Positions 1 through 6,994 of a stretch of 11,858 nt of DNA are shown piece after piece (position 1 is the stretch's first letter; each line of letters begins with the position of its first letter). The stretch covers positions 4,593 to 16,450 of the forward strand of contig PLDE01000243.1 of the NCBI GenBank assembly GCA_003135035.1. The letters run 5' to 3'. A model generated the notes under the pieces. The model did not search any database, was not told the DNA's origin, and was given only the letters and a program-made list of their open reading frames with translations. Made by a program: the position numbers and the translations under genes. The stretch is from Candidatus Dormiibacterota bacterium. GTDB lineage: Bacteria > Chloroflexota > Dormibacteria > Aeolococcales > Bog-877.

Positions 1-31
1 TGGCAAACCCCTCGAGTGGCGGTGAACTAGC

Positions 32-661
32 GTGCTGGGCGCGGTCCGCCGTGGCTGCACCATGAACTGTCTGGGATGTCTCATACCGGTCGTGGTGGTG
101 GCCGCTCTGGTCTTTTACGCAGTACACCTCTGGACCACCCCGCCGAGCTATGCGACGGTCGAACCAGCGCCACCCTCCGCGCTTCAGCTGAGTGCCGCCA
201 AGGCGGTGGCCTCGGCTCTGGCCAACGGGCAAGCCGTGGCACTGGTCCATCTGAGCGACGCCGAGGCCACTGGCCTTCTCCAGGACACCCTGACCACCTA
301 CGACGGGCTCTCTCAGCTGGAGGTTCATGTCCTCCAGGGCCAAGTCGTGGTGAGCGGGGAGACGACGATCTTGAATCGCCCACTGGTGATCAGTGGCCCG
401 GTCCACTTCGGTGGCATCGGTAAGTCCACGATCGACCTCAGCTTCTCCGGACTGGCGATTGGTCAGATGACCCTGCCTTCCCTGATCCCCCAGGTCCTGG
501 CTCGAGGATTTCACCCGTCGCTCTCGCTGGATCTGGTCGACGTCGGACGGCCGCTCGTCTTCTCCTGTGAGGCAGCTCGTCCCGACGACCTGATCGTCGG
601 GGTGGGCTTTGGCAACGGCACGCTGCCGAGCGGAGCCAACGCCTGCGCCGCGAGTTCATGA
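32..661 (+). CDS. Membrane-anchored extracytoplasmic protein, unknown function (DUF2140/DUF2993-like fold suspected)
   Basis: The product is 209 aa. Residues 1-9 carry two arginines, and a hydrophobic segment at about residues 13-33 looks like an N-terminal anchor or uncleaved signal. The rest is rich in alternating hydrophobic residues, as in beta-rich envelope proteins. The pattern of a LSDAEATGLL helix, then VVVSGETTI, then SGLAIGQMTLPSL resembles small lipid-binding envelope families such as DUF2140 (YpmS) or DUF2993 (LmeA). This is a resemblance of pattern, not a firm assignment. GTG at 32 is chosen because it gives positive-inside charge and follows a weak GGCGGTG at 18-24; ATG at 62 is the alternative and lacks a clear RBS. 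The stop TGA overlaps the moaC ATG (ATGA), implying coupled translation. A functional link to cofactor synthesis is not evident. Confidence 0.7.
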   Translation: MLGAVRRGCTMNCLGCLIPVVVVAALVFYAVHLWTTPPSYATVEPAPPSALQLSAAKAVASALANGQAVALVHLSDAEATGLLQDTLTTYDGLSQLEVHVLQGQVVVSGETTILNRPLVISGPVHFGGIGKSTIDLSFSGLAIGQMTLPSLIPQVLARGFHPSLSLDLVDVGRPLVFSCEAARPDDLIVGVGFGNGTLPSGANACAASS

Positions 662-1182
662 GCGAGCCCTCGTCCGGCGGGCTGACGCACCTCGACCAGG
701 ATGGGAGCACCAGGATGGTGGACGTTAGTGACCGGGCCAGCACCGACCGGGAGGCCACCGCCACGGGAGAGGTCCTGATCAATCAGGCCGCCTGGGAGGC
801 GGTCTCCTCGGCCGCCATCAGCAAGGGCAACGTGCTCGAGGTGGCCAAACTGGCCGGGATCATGGGTGCCAAGCGCACCCCGGATCTGATTCCTCTATGT
901 CATCCGCTGACGCTCACCCACATCGCTGTCGATGCTCGCTTAGCTTCTAATCCCGCCCGCGTTCAGCTCCGGGCCACGGTCCGCTGTCATGGCAACACCG
1001 GCGTCGAAATGGAAGCCCTCACCGCTATCAGCGTGGCGGCGCTGACGGTGATCGACATGATCAAGAGCGTCGATCCCTGGGCCCAAGCCGGGTCCATCGG
1101 TCTGCTCGCCAAGGGCGGTGGGCGCTCCGGGGATGTACGTCGACCCGGTACTGTCGACCCCGAGGCACCGGGAGAGGGCTGA
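658..1182 (+). CDS. moaC: Cyclic pyranopterin monophosphate synthase MoaC
   Basis: MoaC acts in the cytoplasm in the first stage of molybdenum cofactor synthesis, converting the MoaA product (3',8-cyclo-GTP) to cyclic pyranopterin monophosphate. The 174-aa protein matches the family along its length: LTHLDQDG then MVDVS (9-24), KGNVLEVAKLAGIMGAKRT (56-74), IPLCHPL (78-84), TGVEMEALTA (114-123), DMIKSVD (133-139) and KGGGRSG (152-158). Known active-site positions appear intact as Lys57, His82, Glu117, Glu119, Asp133 and Lys136 (E. coli Lys51, His77, Glu112, Glu114, Asp128, Lys131). It carries about 14 extra C-terminal residues, and their codons contain the RBS of the next gene. The start overlaps the preceding stop (ATGA). 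No moaA, moaD or moaE is in the window; mogA lies about 5 kb away on the other strand. Confidence 0.96.
   Translation: MSEPSSGGLTHLDQDGSTRMVDVSDRASTDREATATGEVLINQAAWEAVSSAAISKGNVLEVAKLAGIMGAKRTPDLIPLCHPLTLTHIAVDARLASNPARVQLRATVRCHGNTGVEMEALTAISVAALTVIDMIKSVDPWAQAGSIGLLAKGGGRSGDVRRPGTVDPEAPGEG
1170..1178 (+). promoter_or_regulatory. Ribosome binding site that decides the PucR-type regulator start
   Basis: The purine run GGGAGAGGG lies 5 nt before GTG 1184, inside the last codons of moaC. It supports starting the regulator just after the moaC stop rather than at ATG 1118, and implies that the two are on one transcript. Confidence 0.7.
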
Positions 1183-1183
1183 A

Positions 1184-2971
1184 GTGGCCCGTTCTGGGGC
1201 CGACCGCGAAAGGGAGCTCCGGGAATTGCTCTACCTGCAGAAGCTGGCAGTGGAGGCCGCCTCCACCATGGAGCGGGATGAGCTCCTTTCCCTGGTGATT
1301 CGGGAGACCACCGGAGTGCTCGATGCCGATGTCTGCGCCCTCTACCTTTACGATCAGGACCGCGCCAAGCTGGTTTTGACCGCCACCAATGGACTCAACC
1401 AGGAGGCCGTCGGCAAGGTTGAGCTGGCGCCCGGTAAGGGGATCACAGGGGCGGTGGCGCTCGCTCGGCAGCCGCTTTCGATCTCTGACGTCGCCAACGA
1501 TCCTCGCTTCGAGTGGATCGCCGGGCTGGACGAGGAGCGGTTCACCTCCATGCTCTCGGTCCCGATCCTGGCGGGCCCGCGCATAGTGGGCGTGCTCAAC
1601 GTCCAGACCGTCATGCGGAGAGAGTTCCGAGCTGACGAGCTGGCCGTACTCTCGGCCATCGCCGGCGCCCTGGCGGGGGTCCTCGAGCGCAGCGAACTCC
1701 AACACCGCTTGGAGGTTCAGTTGGTCGAGATCCAGCTTTCCCAGACTGTCCATGAGCGCTTCACCGAGCTCGCCCTTTCCGGGGCCGAGTTACCTAGGAT
1801 CCTGGACGCGATCGCCAGCCTGGCTGGCGGGGAGGTCGGCCTCTACGACCCACTCGGGTTCCACCTCGAGCACGGCGCGGGACCTGGCCTGGCAGTTCGT
1901 CGCCTCAACGTTCCCTCGTCGCTCGCAGGTCCCGGGTCCCCAGCCCCAGTTGAGATCAATCTGACCCGGCCGAGGCAGGATCTCATCCTCAGCCCGGTGC
2001 GGGCCGGAGACGAGCTGGTCGCCGTGCTCGCCGTCGAGGGTCAGCTTGCGGACGCGGGTGCCAGCAAGCGGCGGGCCCTTGAGCACGGAGCCACCGTGGT
2101 GGCCCTGGAGTTGCTCAAGGAGCGGGCAGCAGCAGAGGTCGAGAGGAGACTCAGAGGCGACCTCCTGGAGGGGCTGCTCGCCCCGGGCCAGAGCTCGGAC
2201 GACATCACGCGCTTGGCGGTGCGCGCCGAGAGGCTGGGCTACCGCATTCCCGACCGAGCCTGGGTGCTGGTGCTGGAGCCTGACGATGATCGGACCCTGG
2301 CCACCTTCCAAACCCAGCCGCTGCAGGAACGATTGCAGCGCGATCTCACCGAGCTGGCCCAGCGCCGCTTTCCCGGGTCGCTGGTGGTGGCCCGGGCCAC
2401 CTATTCGGTGCTTCTGATTCCGGCCCGGGGGCCGAGTCCACGCGGCACCTCGGCCGAGACCTCCTTGGCGGGCCTGGAGGAGTTCTCTCGAGCGGTCCTC
2501 GAGCTGGCTCGAGGGTTGGGACGGCGGTTGGGGTTCTCGGTGGGACTTGGCAATCTGGCAGTCTCCGCGCTGGAGTTGTCCCGGGCTCACGAAGAAGCTC
2601 GCCAGGCGCTGCGGCTCTCCCGTCGGGCGGGAGGAGCCGGCCAGGTCACCTCCTACCGCTCCCTGGGCGCTCTCCGTTTGCTGCTCGAGGTGAGAGATCC
2701 TGAAGTGCTGCGCCGCTTCGTCGAGGAGACCCTCGGTCCGATCCTCGTCTACGCCAGGAACCACCGCACCCCTCTCCTGCCCACCCTGGAGGCTCTGGTG
2801 GCGCAGCGCTGGAATCAACGGGGAGCGGGCCGCCAGCTCCACGTGCACATCAACACCATGGCTTATCGGGTGCAGCGAATCCAGGATCTGCTCGGTGTTT
2901 CGCTGGACGACGCCGAGACTCGGGTCGTCCTCAGCGTGGCCCTCCAGGCCCGGCAGCTGCTCTCCGGCTGA
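1184..2971 (+). CDS. GAF domain-containing PucR/CdaR-family transcriptional regulator
   Basis: This is a predicted DNA-binding sensor of 595 aa. Residues about 28-168 form a GAF domain (ALYLYDQDRAKLVL, GKGITGAVA, SVPILAGPRIVGVLNVQ) resembling those in PTS-Ntr enzyme I (PtsP). Residues about 186-318 look like the middle region of PucR proteins (VHERFTELAL, LYDPLGFHLEHGA). Residues about 345-485 fit the CdaR GGDEF-like domain. The C-terminus carries the PucR helix-turn-helix, with hallmark LHVHINTMAYR at 552-562 followed by LLGVSLDD. The GTG at 1184 is preferred: GGGAGAGGG at 1170-1178 lies 5 nt upstream and the start falls 1 nt after the moaC stop. An ATG at 1118 would overlap moaC by 65 bp. 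PucR relatives control purine, sugar-acid or nitrogen genes. Position behind moaC hints at molybdoenzyme control, but the ligand is unknown. Confidence 0.9.
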   Translation: MARSGADRERELRELLYLQKLAVEAASTMERDELLSLVIRETTGVLDADVCALYLYDQDRAKLVLTATNGLNQEAVGKVELAPGKGITGAVALARQPLSISDVANDPRFEWIAGLDEERFTSMLSVPILAGPRIVGVLNVQTVMRREFRADELAVLSAIAGALAGVLERSELQHRLEVQLVEIQLSQTVHERFTELALSGAELPRILDAIASLAGGEVGLYDPLGFHLEHGAGPGLAVRRLNVPSSLAGPGSPAPVEINLTRPRQDLILSPVRAGDELVAVLAVEGQLADAGASKRRALEHGATVVALELLKERAAAEVERRLRGDLLEGLLAPGQSSDDITRLAVRAERLGYRIPDRAWVLVLEPDDDRTLATFQTQPLQERLQRDLTELAQRRFPGSLVVARATYSVLLIPARGPSPRGTSAETSLAGLEEFSRAVLELARGLGRRLGFSVGLGNLAVSALELSRAHEEARQALRLSRRAGGAGQVTSYRSLGALRLLLEVRDPEVLRRFVEETLGPILVYARNHRTPLLPTLEALVAQRWNQRGAGRQLHVHINTMAYRVQRIQDLLGVSLDDAETRVVLSVALQARQLLSG

Positions 2972-2999
2972 CCATGCGTGCTAGCGTCAGCTGGAGAGC
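2959..2999 (+). terminator. Strong 14-bp inverted repeat over the regulator stop codon (terminator-like or intercistronic hairpin)
   Basis: The arms GCTCTCCGGCTGAC (2959-2972) and GTCAGCTGGAGAGC (2986-2999) pair over 14 bp with a single G-U, around a 13-nt loop (2973-2985). The stop codon TGA at 2969-2971 is in the left arm. No T-run follows, so it is not a classical rho-independent terminator. Only 11 nt separate it from the bcp RBS, leaving no room for a full bcp promoter downstream of it. It may be an attenuator, a processing or stability element, or a DNA operator. Confidence 0.55.
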
Positions 3000-3023
3000 C
3001 CAAACGTCCTAGGAGAGATATCG

Positions 3024-3476
3024 ATGTTGCACTCCGGTGATCAAGTCCCCGACTTCAGCCTCCCATCCGGTACCGGGCAGACGGCGAGTTCTAGCGAACT
3101 CCGCGGGCGCCGCTGGGTGATCTACTTCTATCCCAAAGACAACACCCCCGGGTGCACCATCGAGACAAGAGAGTTCGGACTGATGTTGCCCGACTTCGCT
3201 ACCAAAGGCGTTCAGGTCTTTGGCTGCTCGGTGGGGGATGTCGACGCCAAGACCAAGTTCGCGGAAGCCTGCGGGGCTCCCGAACTGCCCCTCCTGGCAG
3301 ACGCCGATCACCACGTTGCCGAGATCTTCGGGGCTTGGAAGTCCAACCCCAGCGGCAACGGTGGCGGGGTGGACCGGGTCACCTTCTTGGTCGGTCCCGA
3401 CGGCAGGGTCGAGCGGGCCTGGGATTCCGTCACGCCGCACGGTCACGCGGCGGCGGTCCTGGCGGCGGTCAGCTAG
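3024..3476 (+). CDS. bcp: Thioredoxin-dependent peroxiredoxin, PrxQ/Bcp family
   Basis: This 150-aa thioredoxin-fold enzyme, of the usual family length, reduces hydrogen peroxide and organic hydroperoxides in the cytoplasm. The active-site stretch YFYPKDNTPGCTIE (34-47) places the peroxidatic cysteine at Cys44, with the preceding Pro and Thr conserved. VTFLVGPDGRV near the C-terminus is also typical. The frequent PrxQ resolving cysteine five residues after the peroxidatic one is absent: position 49 is Arg. Cys83, about 39 residues on, could resolve the sulfenate, as in PrxQ members with the second cysteine on the third helix; otherwise it works as a 1-Cys enzyme. Cys68 is the only other cysteine. 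AGGAGAG at 3011-3017 is a clear RBS 6 nt before ATG. It is convergent with icd. Confidence 0.93.
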   Translation: MLHSGDQVPDFSLPSGTGQTASSSELRGRRWVIYFYPKDNTPGCTIETREFGLMLPDFATKGVQVFGCSVGDVDAKTKFAEACGAPELPLLADADHHVAEIFGAWKSNPSGNGGGVDRVTFLVGPDGRVERAWDSVTPHGHAAAVLAAVS

Positions 3477-3516
3477 CCCGGCGACCGGCGCGGGCCCGGA
3501 CTCGGCCAGCTACCAG

Positions 3517-4977
3517 TCAGTCCTCGCCCTGAGCCTTGGTGAAACCGCGCTCTCCGTCGTACACGGGCAGTCGCTCGACGTGCACCCAGCGGTGCTCTTG
3601 GGAGACGCGCTGCAGGAGCGCGAGCAGATCTCCTTCTTGAAGGTCACCCGTGAGATCGCGAAGCAGGAACCGGCAGGGCCAGTGGTCGATGCAGTCGGTG
3701 GTGGCTCCGCCGGTTGCCGGATATACCTGGGTGCCTCGGTTGCTGATGGTCTCTAGACGCAGGACGGTACCCTCGGTCGCCGCCTCCAGGCTGGGACCGA
3801 GCACCTCGGGCTGCAGCTCAGACTCGATGAAGACATCGACCCCGATGTCGTGGCGGCTCCGGGGGTGGACCAGAGCTAGATCCCGTGAGACCCGGGGAAG
3901 CTGAAGGGGATGGTGCTCTCGCACCAACCACTTGGTCGAGCGCTCGCCGAGGTGGGAGAGGATCGCCTCGGTGTACTCGGTGGTGGATGCAGATGGTCCG
4001 CCAGCTGCGATGTCCCGGGTCTTGACCCCCGACTCGAGGGTGAGCAGGACAGCGTGCTCGACCATTTCGGCGGCCTCCTCCTCGCCTAGGTGGCGGAGGA
4101 GCATGACTCCGGTGAGGATCAACGCCGTAGGGTTGATGACGTTCTTGCCGGCGTACTTGGGGGCCGAGCCGTGCACGGCTTCGAAGATGGCCACGTCGTT
4201 CCCAATATTGGCGGAGGGCGCGAAGCCCAATCCCCCGACCAACGCCGAGCTCAGGTCGCTGATGATGTCGCCGTTCATGTTGGTCGTGACGATCACATCG
4301 AACTGCTCCGGTAGCTTGACTAGTTGGTGGGCGCAGTTGTCGATGATGATGTGGTGGGATTCGATGTCGGGATACTCCGGCGCGATCTCCTCGAAAGTGC
4401 GTTTTAGTAGGCCCTCGCTGAATTTCATGATGTTGGACTTGGTGGCGCAGTGCACCACATGACGACCTTCGGAGCGGGCGAACTCGAAGCCCATCCGCAC
4501 AATCTTCTCGCAGCCTTTACGGGAAATTAACTTAAGGCACTCAGCCACGCCCGGCGTCTGCATGTATTCGATTCCGGCATAGAGATCCTCGACGTTCTCC
4601 CGCACCACCACCAGGTCGATACCGCGTCCGCTGTACGGCGTTATCACCCCAGGAAGCTCGCGTACGGGACGGATGTTGGCATAGGTTTCAAAGAGTTTTC
4701 GCAGTGTCACGTTGGCACTCTTCTCACCAAAGCCAACCGGAGTCTCGAGGGGACCCTTGAGCACCACGCCGGTGCGCCGGGCCGATTCCACGGTTTCGCG
4801 GGGCACCCCGGAAGACAGTCCCTGCTTGAAGATGCTGGCCCCCGCGGGGTGCTCTTCCCAATCGATGGGGGCGCCGGTCGCCTCGATGATCGCCTGGGTG
4901 GACCGGACCACCTCGGGACCGATCCCGTCCCCCGGAATCAGAGTCACCAGCTTGCGCTGGGCTGGAGCTTGAACCAC
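3517..4977 (-). CDS. icd: Isocitrate dehydrogenase, Thermus-type with C-terminal extension (probably NADP-dependent)
   Basis: The enzyme oxidatively decarboxylates isocitrate to 2-oxoglutarate in the TCA cycle. The 486-aa product has the beta-decarboxylating dehydrogenase core, with IPGDGIGPEV (14-23), KSANVTLRK (86-94), NIRPVR (101-106), VVRENVEDLYAG (124-135) and the family signature from NMNGDIISDL (233-242) to SANIG. Residues corresponding to E. coli Ser113/Asn115 (87/89), Tyr160 (133) and Asp307/Asp311 (237/241) are kept. HGSAPKYAG carries Lys274-Tyr275, matching the E. coli NADP determinants Lys344-Tyr345. About 140 further residues, ending GFTKAQGED, match the C-terminal domain I recall from Thermus thermophilus IDH. 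Minus-strand GTG 4977 is chosen because GGGGAG (4991-4986) lies 8 nt upstream; GTG 4983 would be only 2 nt away. It is last in a minus-strand run, 64 nt after the HAD gene. Confidence 0.95.
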   Translation of the reverse strand: MVQAPAQRKLVTLIPGDGIGPEVVRSTQAIIEATGAPIDWEEHPAGASIFKQGLSSGVPRETVESARRTGVVLKGPLETPVGFGEKSANVTLRKLFETYANIRPVRELPGVITPYSGRGIDLVVVRENVEDLYAGIEYMQTPGVAECLKLISRKGCEKIVRMGFEFARSEGRHVVHCATKSNIMKFSEGLLKRTFEEIAPEYPDIESHHIIIDNCAHQLVKLPEQFDVIVTTNMNGDIISDLSSALVGGLGFAPSANIGNDVAIFEAVHGSAPKYAGKNVINPTALILTGVMLLRHLGEEEAAEMVEHAVLLTLESGVKTRDIAAGGPSASTTEYTEAILSHLGERSTKWLVREHHPLQLPRVSRDLALVHPRSRHDIGVDVFIESELQPEVLGPSLEAATEGTVLRLETISNRGTQVYPATGGATTDCIDHWPCRFLLRDLTGDLQEGDLLALLQRVSQEHRWVHVERLPVYDGERGFTKAQGED

Positions 4978-5041
4978 AGGCACGTCTCCCCGCACTTGAG
5001 TTGCTGTACCGATCCCCCAAGGCGAGCATAGCGGGCCGGGA

Positions 5042-5737
5042 TCAGGCGGGCAGTAGGGGCAGGACCTCGGTGAGGGTAGAGAGGGTGGGCCCGTTCCAGT
5101 TTGGGTCCGGGTCGTACTGGAGCAACCGGTCGCCGTCTGCTCGCAGGGCCAGCAGCTGATAGGCGTGCATCCCCACGGCTTCGGCACCGCTCAGCTCCTG
5201 GCTCCCGCCGTCCCCGAGGTAGAGGCACTCAGTGCAGTCCAACTGGAGCCGTTCTGCCGCGCGCCGATAGAGACGGGGATCCGGTTTGCGTGCTCTCTCA
5301 GACCAGGAGAAGACGGCCCCTTGGATCGGAGCCGTCCAGACCAGGTCGGGCCAGATGATCGGTGTCTCCCCGGAGCAGTCGCTGATCAGTCCCAAGCGGA
5401 GCCCGCGATCGCGCAGAACTGCCAGCAGCGAGCGAACCTCCGGGCGTGGCTCCCGCAGCACCTCCCGGAATTGATCGATCCGATGGCGGGCGGCTCTCTT
5501 CAAGGCGTCTTCGGGAGGCTGCTGGCCAGCCATCTTGGCCAGCTGGCGCATCATTTCTGTCGGCGGACCCAACTGACCGTTGGCCCGAAGCGTGTAGGTG
5601 TTCTCCATGAGCTCCTGGAAGGCCCCCGTCGGGATCCCCAGGATCGCGGCAATCTCACTCCCCTTGTCGGCGGCGGACTGCCTTCCCCAGCCCTCGACGA
5701 GGGTGCCGAAGAGGTCGAAGATCACACCTCGCAGCAC
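5042..5737 (-). CDS. HAD-superfamily (subfamily IA-like) hydrolase with an atypical motif I
   Basis: The 231-aa protein has the haloacid dehalogenase fold. Motif I is IFDLFGTL (6-13), with Asp8 as the expected nucleophile. Motif II is LISDCSGE with Ser119, motif III is RKPDP with Lys151, and motif IV is YLGDGGSQEL with Asp177. Residues about 15-95 form a helical cap. The second Asp of the phosphatase DxD motif, the general acid, is Phe10, as in dehalogenase-type or non-standard members, so ordinary phosphatase activity is uncertain and the substrate cannot be named. The start could be GTG 5737 or the adjacent GTG 5740; AGGGG (5745-5741) lies 3 nt from 5737. It sits 29 nt downstream of the mogA-like stop and upstream of icd, so it is probably cotranscribed. 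Confidence 0.85.
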   Translation of the reverse strand: MLRGVIFDLFGTLVEGWGRQSAADKGSEIAAILGIPTGAFQELMENTYTLRANGQLGPPTEMMRQLAKMAGQQPPEDALKRAARHRIDQFREVLREPRPEVRSLLAVLRDRGLRLGLISDCSGETPIIWPDLVWTAPIQGAVFSWSERARKPDPRLYRRAAERLQLDCTECLYLGDGGSQELSGAEAVGMHAYQLLALRADGDRLLQYDPDPNWNGPTLSTLTEVLPLLPA

Positions 5738-5740
5738 CAC

Positions 5741-5763
5741 CCCCTGAGTGTAGGTTTCAGGAG
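5741..5763 (-). promoter_or_regulatory. Small hairpin covering the HAD ribosome binding site
   Basis: On the minus strand CTCCTGA (5763-5757) pairs with TCAGGGG (5747-5741), 7 bp including one G-U, around a 9-nt loop. The 3' arm contains the AGGGG Shine-Dalgarno of the HAD gene. The hairpin begins 3 nt beyond the mogA-like stop, so ribosomes finishing that gene could open it. This is a structural reading only. Confidence 0.35.
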
Positions 5764-5766
5764 CCG

Positions 5767-6327
5767 TCAGCTCGGAGTCGTGGAGCCCGCATGTGCGCCC
5801 GGAGTGCTTGCCTGGGGGAGGCCAGCAACCATCTCCAGGGCGTGAGGAAGGGCAGGCCAGATTGCCTCCAGGCTCTCCCTGGTCGCCTTGAGCGCACCGG
5901 GTAGAGCCAAGACCAGGGTTGCCCCGACAACCACCGCCACCTGGCGGGAGAGCATCGCATGGGGGGGCTGGGTCAGGCCCGCGGCTCGCATGGCCTCGGC
6001 GAACCCGGGCACGTCGTAGCCGCCCAGCGCGCGGACCGCCTCGGGGGTGCGGTCCCGAGGGTGGAGACCGGTCCCGCCGGTGCAGACGATCAGGTCGGGG
6101 CGAAGGTCGTGCAGCGTCCGGCGCAGCCACTCCGTGACCTGTTCCGGCTCGTCGGGAAGGATGGTCCTCAGGGCCAATTCTCCGGGGAGCGCGGGGAGCC
6201 GCCCGGCAAGCCAGTCGCCGCTGGTATCCTCCCGCCTGCCCGCAGCACCCTCATCGCTGACCGTGAGCAGGGCCAGACGCCAGCGACCCTCAACCGAGGG
6301 GCGCTCGCAGCGATCATCCTGGGTCAC
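5767..6327 (-). CDS. mogA: Molybdopterin adenylyltransferase-like protein, MogA/MoaB family
   Basis: MogA-family enzymes adenylate molybdopterin before molybdate insertion; MoaB proteins share the fold and sometimes the activity. The 186-aa product has the MoCF_biosynth domain: LLTVSDEG (20-27), DTSGDWL (34-40), VCTGGTGLHPRDRTPEAVR (81-99) with its conserved GTG and RD-TPEA elements, SRQVAVVVGATLVLALPG (127-144) and KATRESLEAI. The single-domain length argues against MoeA or CinA. The start is a GTG at 6327 overlapping the upstream stop by 4 nt (GTGA), so translation is coupled; no convincing independent RBS is seen. About 20 C-terminal residues rich in Ala, Gly, Ser and Thr look disordered. 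It lies in an otherwise metabolic minus-strand run, far from moaC. MogA versus MoaB cannot be separated without a tree. Confidence 0.88.
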   Translation of the reverse strand: MTQDDRCERPSVEGRWRLALLTVSDEGAAGRREDTSGDWLAGRLPALPGELALRTILPDEPEQVTEWLRRTLHDLRPDLIVCTGGTGLHPRDRTPEAVRALGGYDVPGFAEAMRAAGLTQPPHAMLSRQVAVVVGATLVLALPGALKATRESLEAIWPALPHALEMVAGLPQASTPGAHAGSTTPS

Positions 6328-6923
6328 TCGTCCGTGCCCACCCTCTCCCCGGCGAGGAGCCGGGCCAGCCGGTGGTCCGGAATCCGAGCTTGGGTGAACT
6401 GCTGGAACCGTGACCGCAAGGCGGCGTACTGGGCGACCAGGGCCGCGTCGTCATCGCCGGGGCTGACGTGCCAGTCCTCTAGGTAATGGACCACCGCGAT
6501 CCCCGCCTGGAGAGCCTCCTTGAGACAGCCGAAGCAGGGACGCATTGTGGAGTAGAGGGTGGCGCCCAGAGTCGACTGCCCGAAGCGGGCTGCGGCTAGC
6601 ACCGCGTTCTGCTCGGCGTGGACGCAGATGCAGAGATCGTAGCCGCGGCCGGCCGGATACGCGTCTGTATCTCGGTTGGCGCAGCGATGGCAGCCGTCCT
6701 CCGAGCAGTTGGGCATACCGATTGGCGTGCCGTTGTAGCCGGTGCTGATCACCCGGTCGTCGCGGACCACGACCGCACCGACCCGGCGGCCCAGGCAGTC
6801 GGCGCGGGTGCGAGCCGCCAAGGCGAGCAGGAGAAAATACTCTTGCTTGGAGGGCCGCACCGTTTCGCGATCGGTCAACTCCAGAGACCTCGAGGGCGAC
6901 GTTTCACCTCCTGAGTTTGCCAT
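6324..6923 (-). CDS. comEB: Zinc-dependent dCMP-type deaminase, ComEB family
   Basis: Enzymes of this family deaminate dCMP to dUMP for dTTP synthesis; in Bacillus the relative is ComEB. The 199-aa protein shows the cytidine/deoxycytidylate deaminase site: CVHAEQNAVL (100-109), giving zinc ligand His102 and catalytic Glu104, and MRPCFGC (127-133), giving Cys130 and Cys133. RRVGAVVVRDDRVISTGYNG (46-65) is typical, and PNCSEDGCHRCANR (71-84) matches the cysteine-rich insert. ATG 6923 has GGAG directly abutting it, which is poor spacing. Family members usually begin about one residue before RPS-EYF, so GTG 6860 (which would give MRPSKQEYF) is a good alternative. Other deaminase substrates remain possible. 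The stop overlaps the next GTG start (GTGA). Confidence 0.88.
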   Translation of the reverse strand: MANSGGETSPSRSLELTDRETVRPSKQEYFLLLALAARTRADCLGRRVGAVVVRDDRVISTGYNGTPIGMPNCSEDGCHRCANRDTDAYPAGRGYDLCICVHAEQNAVLAAARFGQSTLGATLYSTMRPCFGCLKEALQAGIAVVHYLEDWHVSPGDDDAALVAQYAALRSRFQQFTQARIPDHRLARLLAGERVGTDE

Positions 6924-6930
6924 CTCCGGG

Positions 6931-6944
6931 CGATCGGCCGACCG
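6931..6944. repeat. 14-bp near-palindrome just upstream of the ComEB-type gene
   Basis: CGATCGGCCGACCG is palindromic apart from one base pair and lies 7 nt upstream of ATG 6923, in the only gap of more than 70 nt between coding regions in the minus-strand run. It may be an operator or a chance GC-rich palindrome. Confidence 0.25.
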
Positions 6945-6994
6945 AGACCCCCGCCGGGAGGCCCCTTGTGTGTCTGTCCTGGGGTGCGGTCCCG

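Noticed and set aside
1..30. C-terminal end of an upstream plus-strand gene (nine codons then TAG at 28-30)
   Set aside because: Adjacent to the first gene start and plausible, but nine codons cannot support a call.
1790..2848. Long minus-strand open frame (352 codons) opposite the PucR-type regulator
   Set aside because: It has no recognisable motifs and its composition is that of a codon shadow; the opposite strand encodes clear GAF and PucR HTH motifs.
3476..3495. Terminator between convergent bcp and icd
   Set aside because: Only a 5-bp GCCCG/CGGGC stem with a 10-nt loop and no T-run; expected by chance at this GC content.
4978..5187. N-terminal extension of the icd frame by 70 codons
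   Set aside because: It overlaps the HAD gene in another frame, is rich in Cys/Pro/Ser unlike IDH, and a good RBS precedes GTG 4977.
5740..6130. N-terminal extension of the HAD frame by about 130 codons
   Set aside because: It lies wholly within the mogA-like gene, is Arg/Pro-rich, and the HAD motif I begins just after GTG 5737.
658..6327. A molybdenum cofactor biosynthesis operon
   Set aside because: moaC and mogA are on opposite strands in separate units with no moaA, moaD, moaE or moeA between them.
6876..6908. Ten-codon basic peptide frame (GTG AAA CGT...) inside the deaminase 5' end on the minus strand
   Set aside because: Its start codon is fused to the Shine-Dalgarno with no spacing, so initiation there is unlikely.
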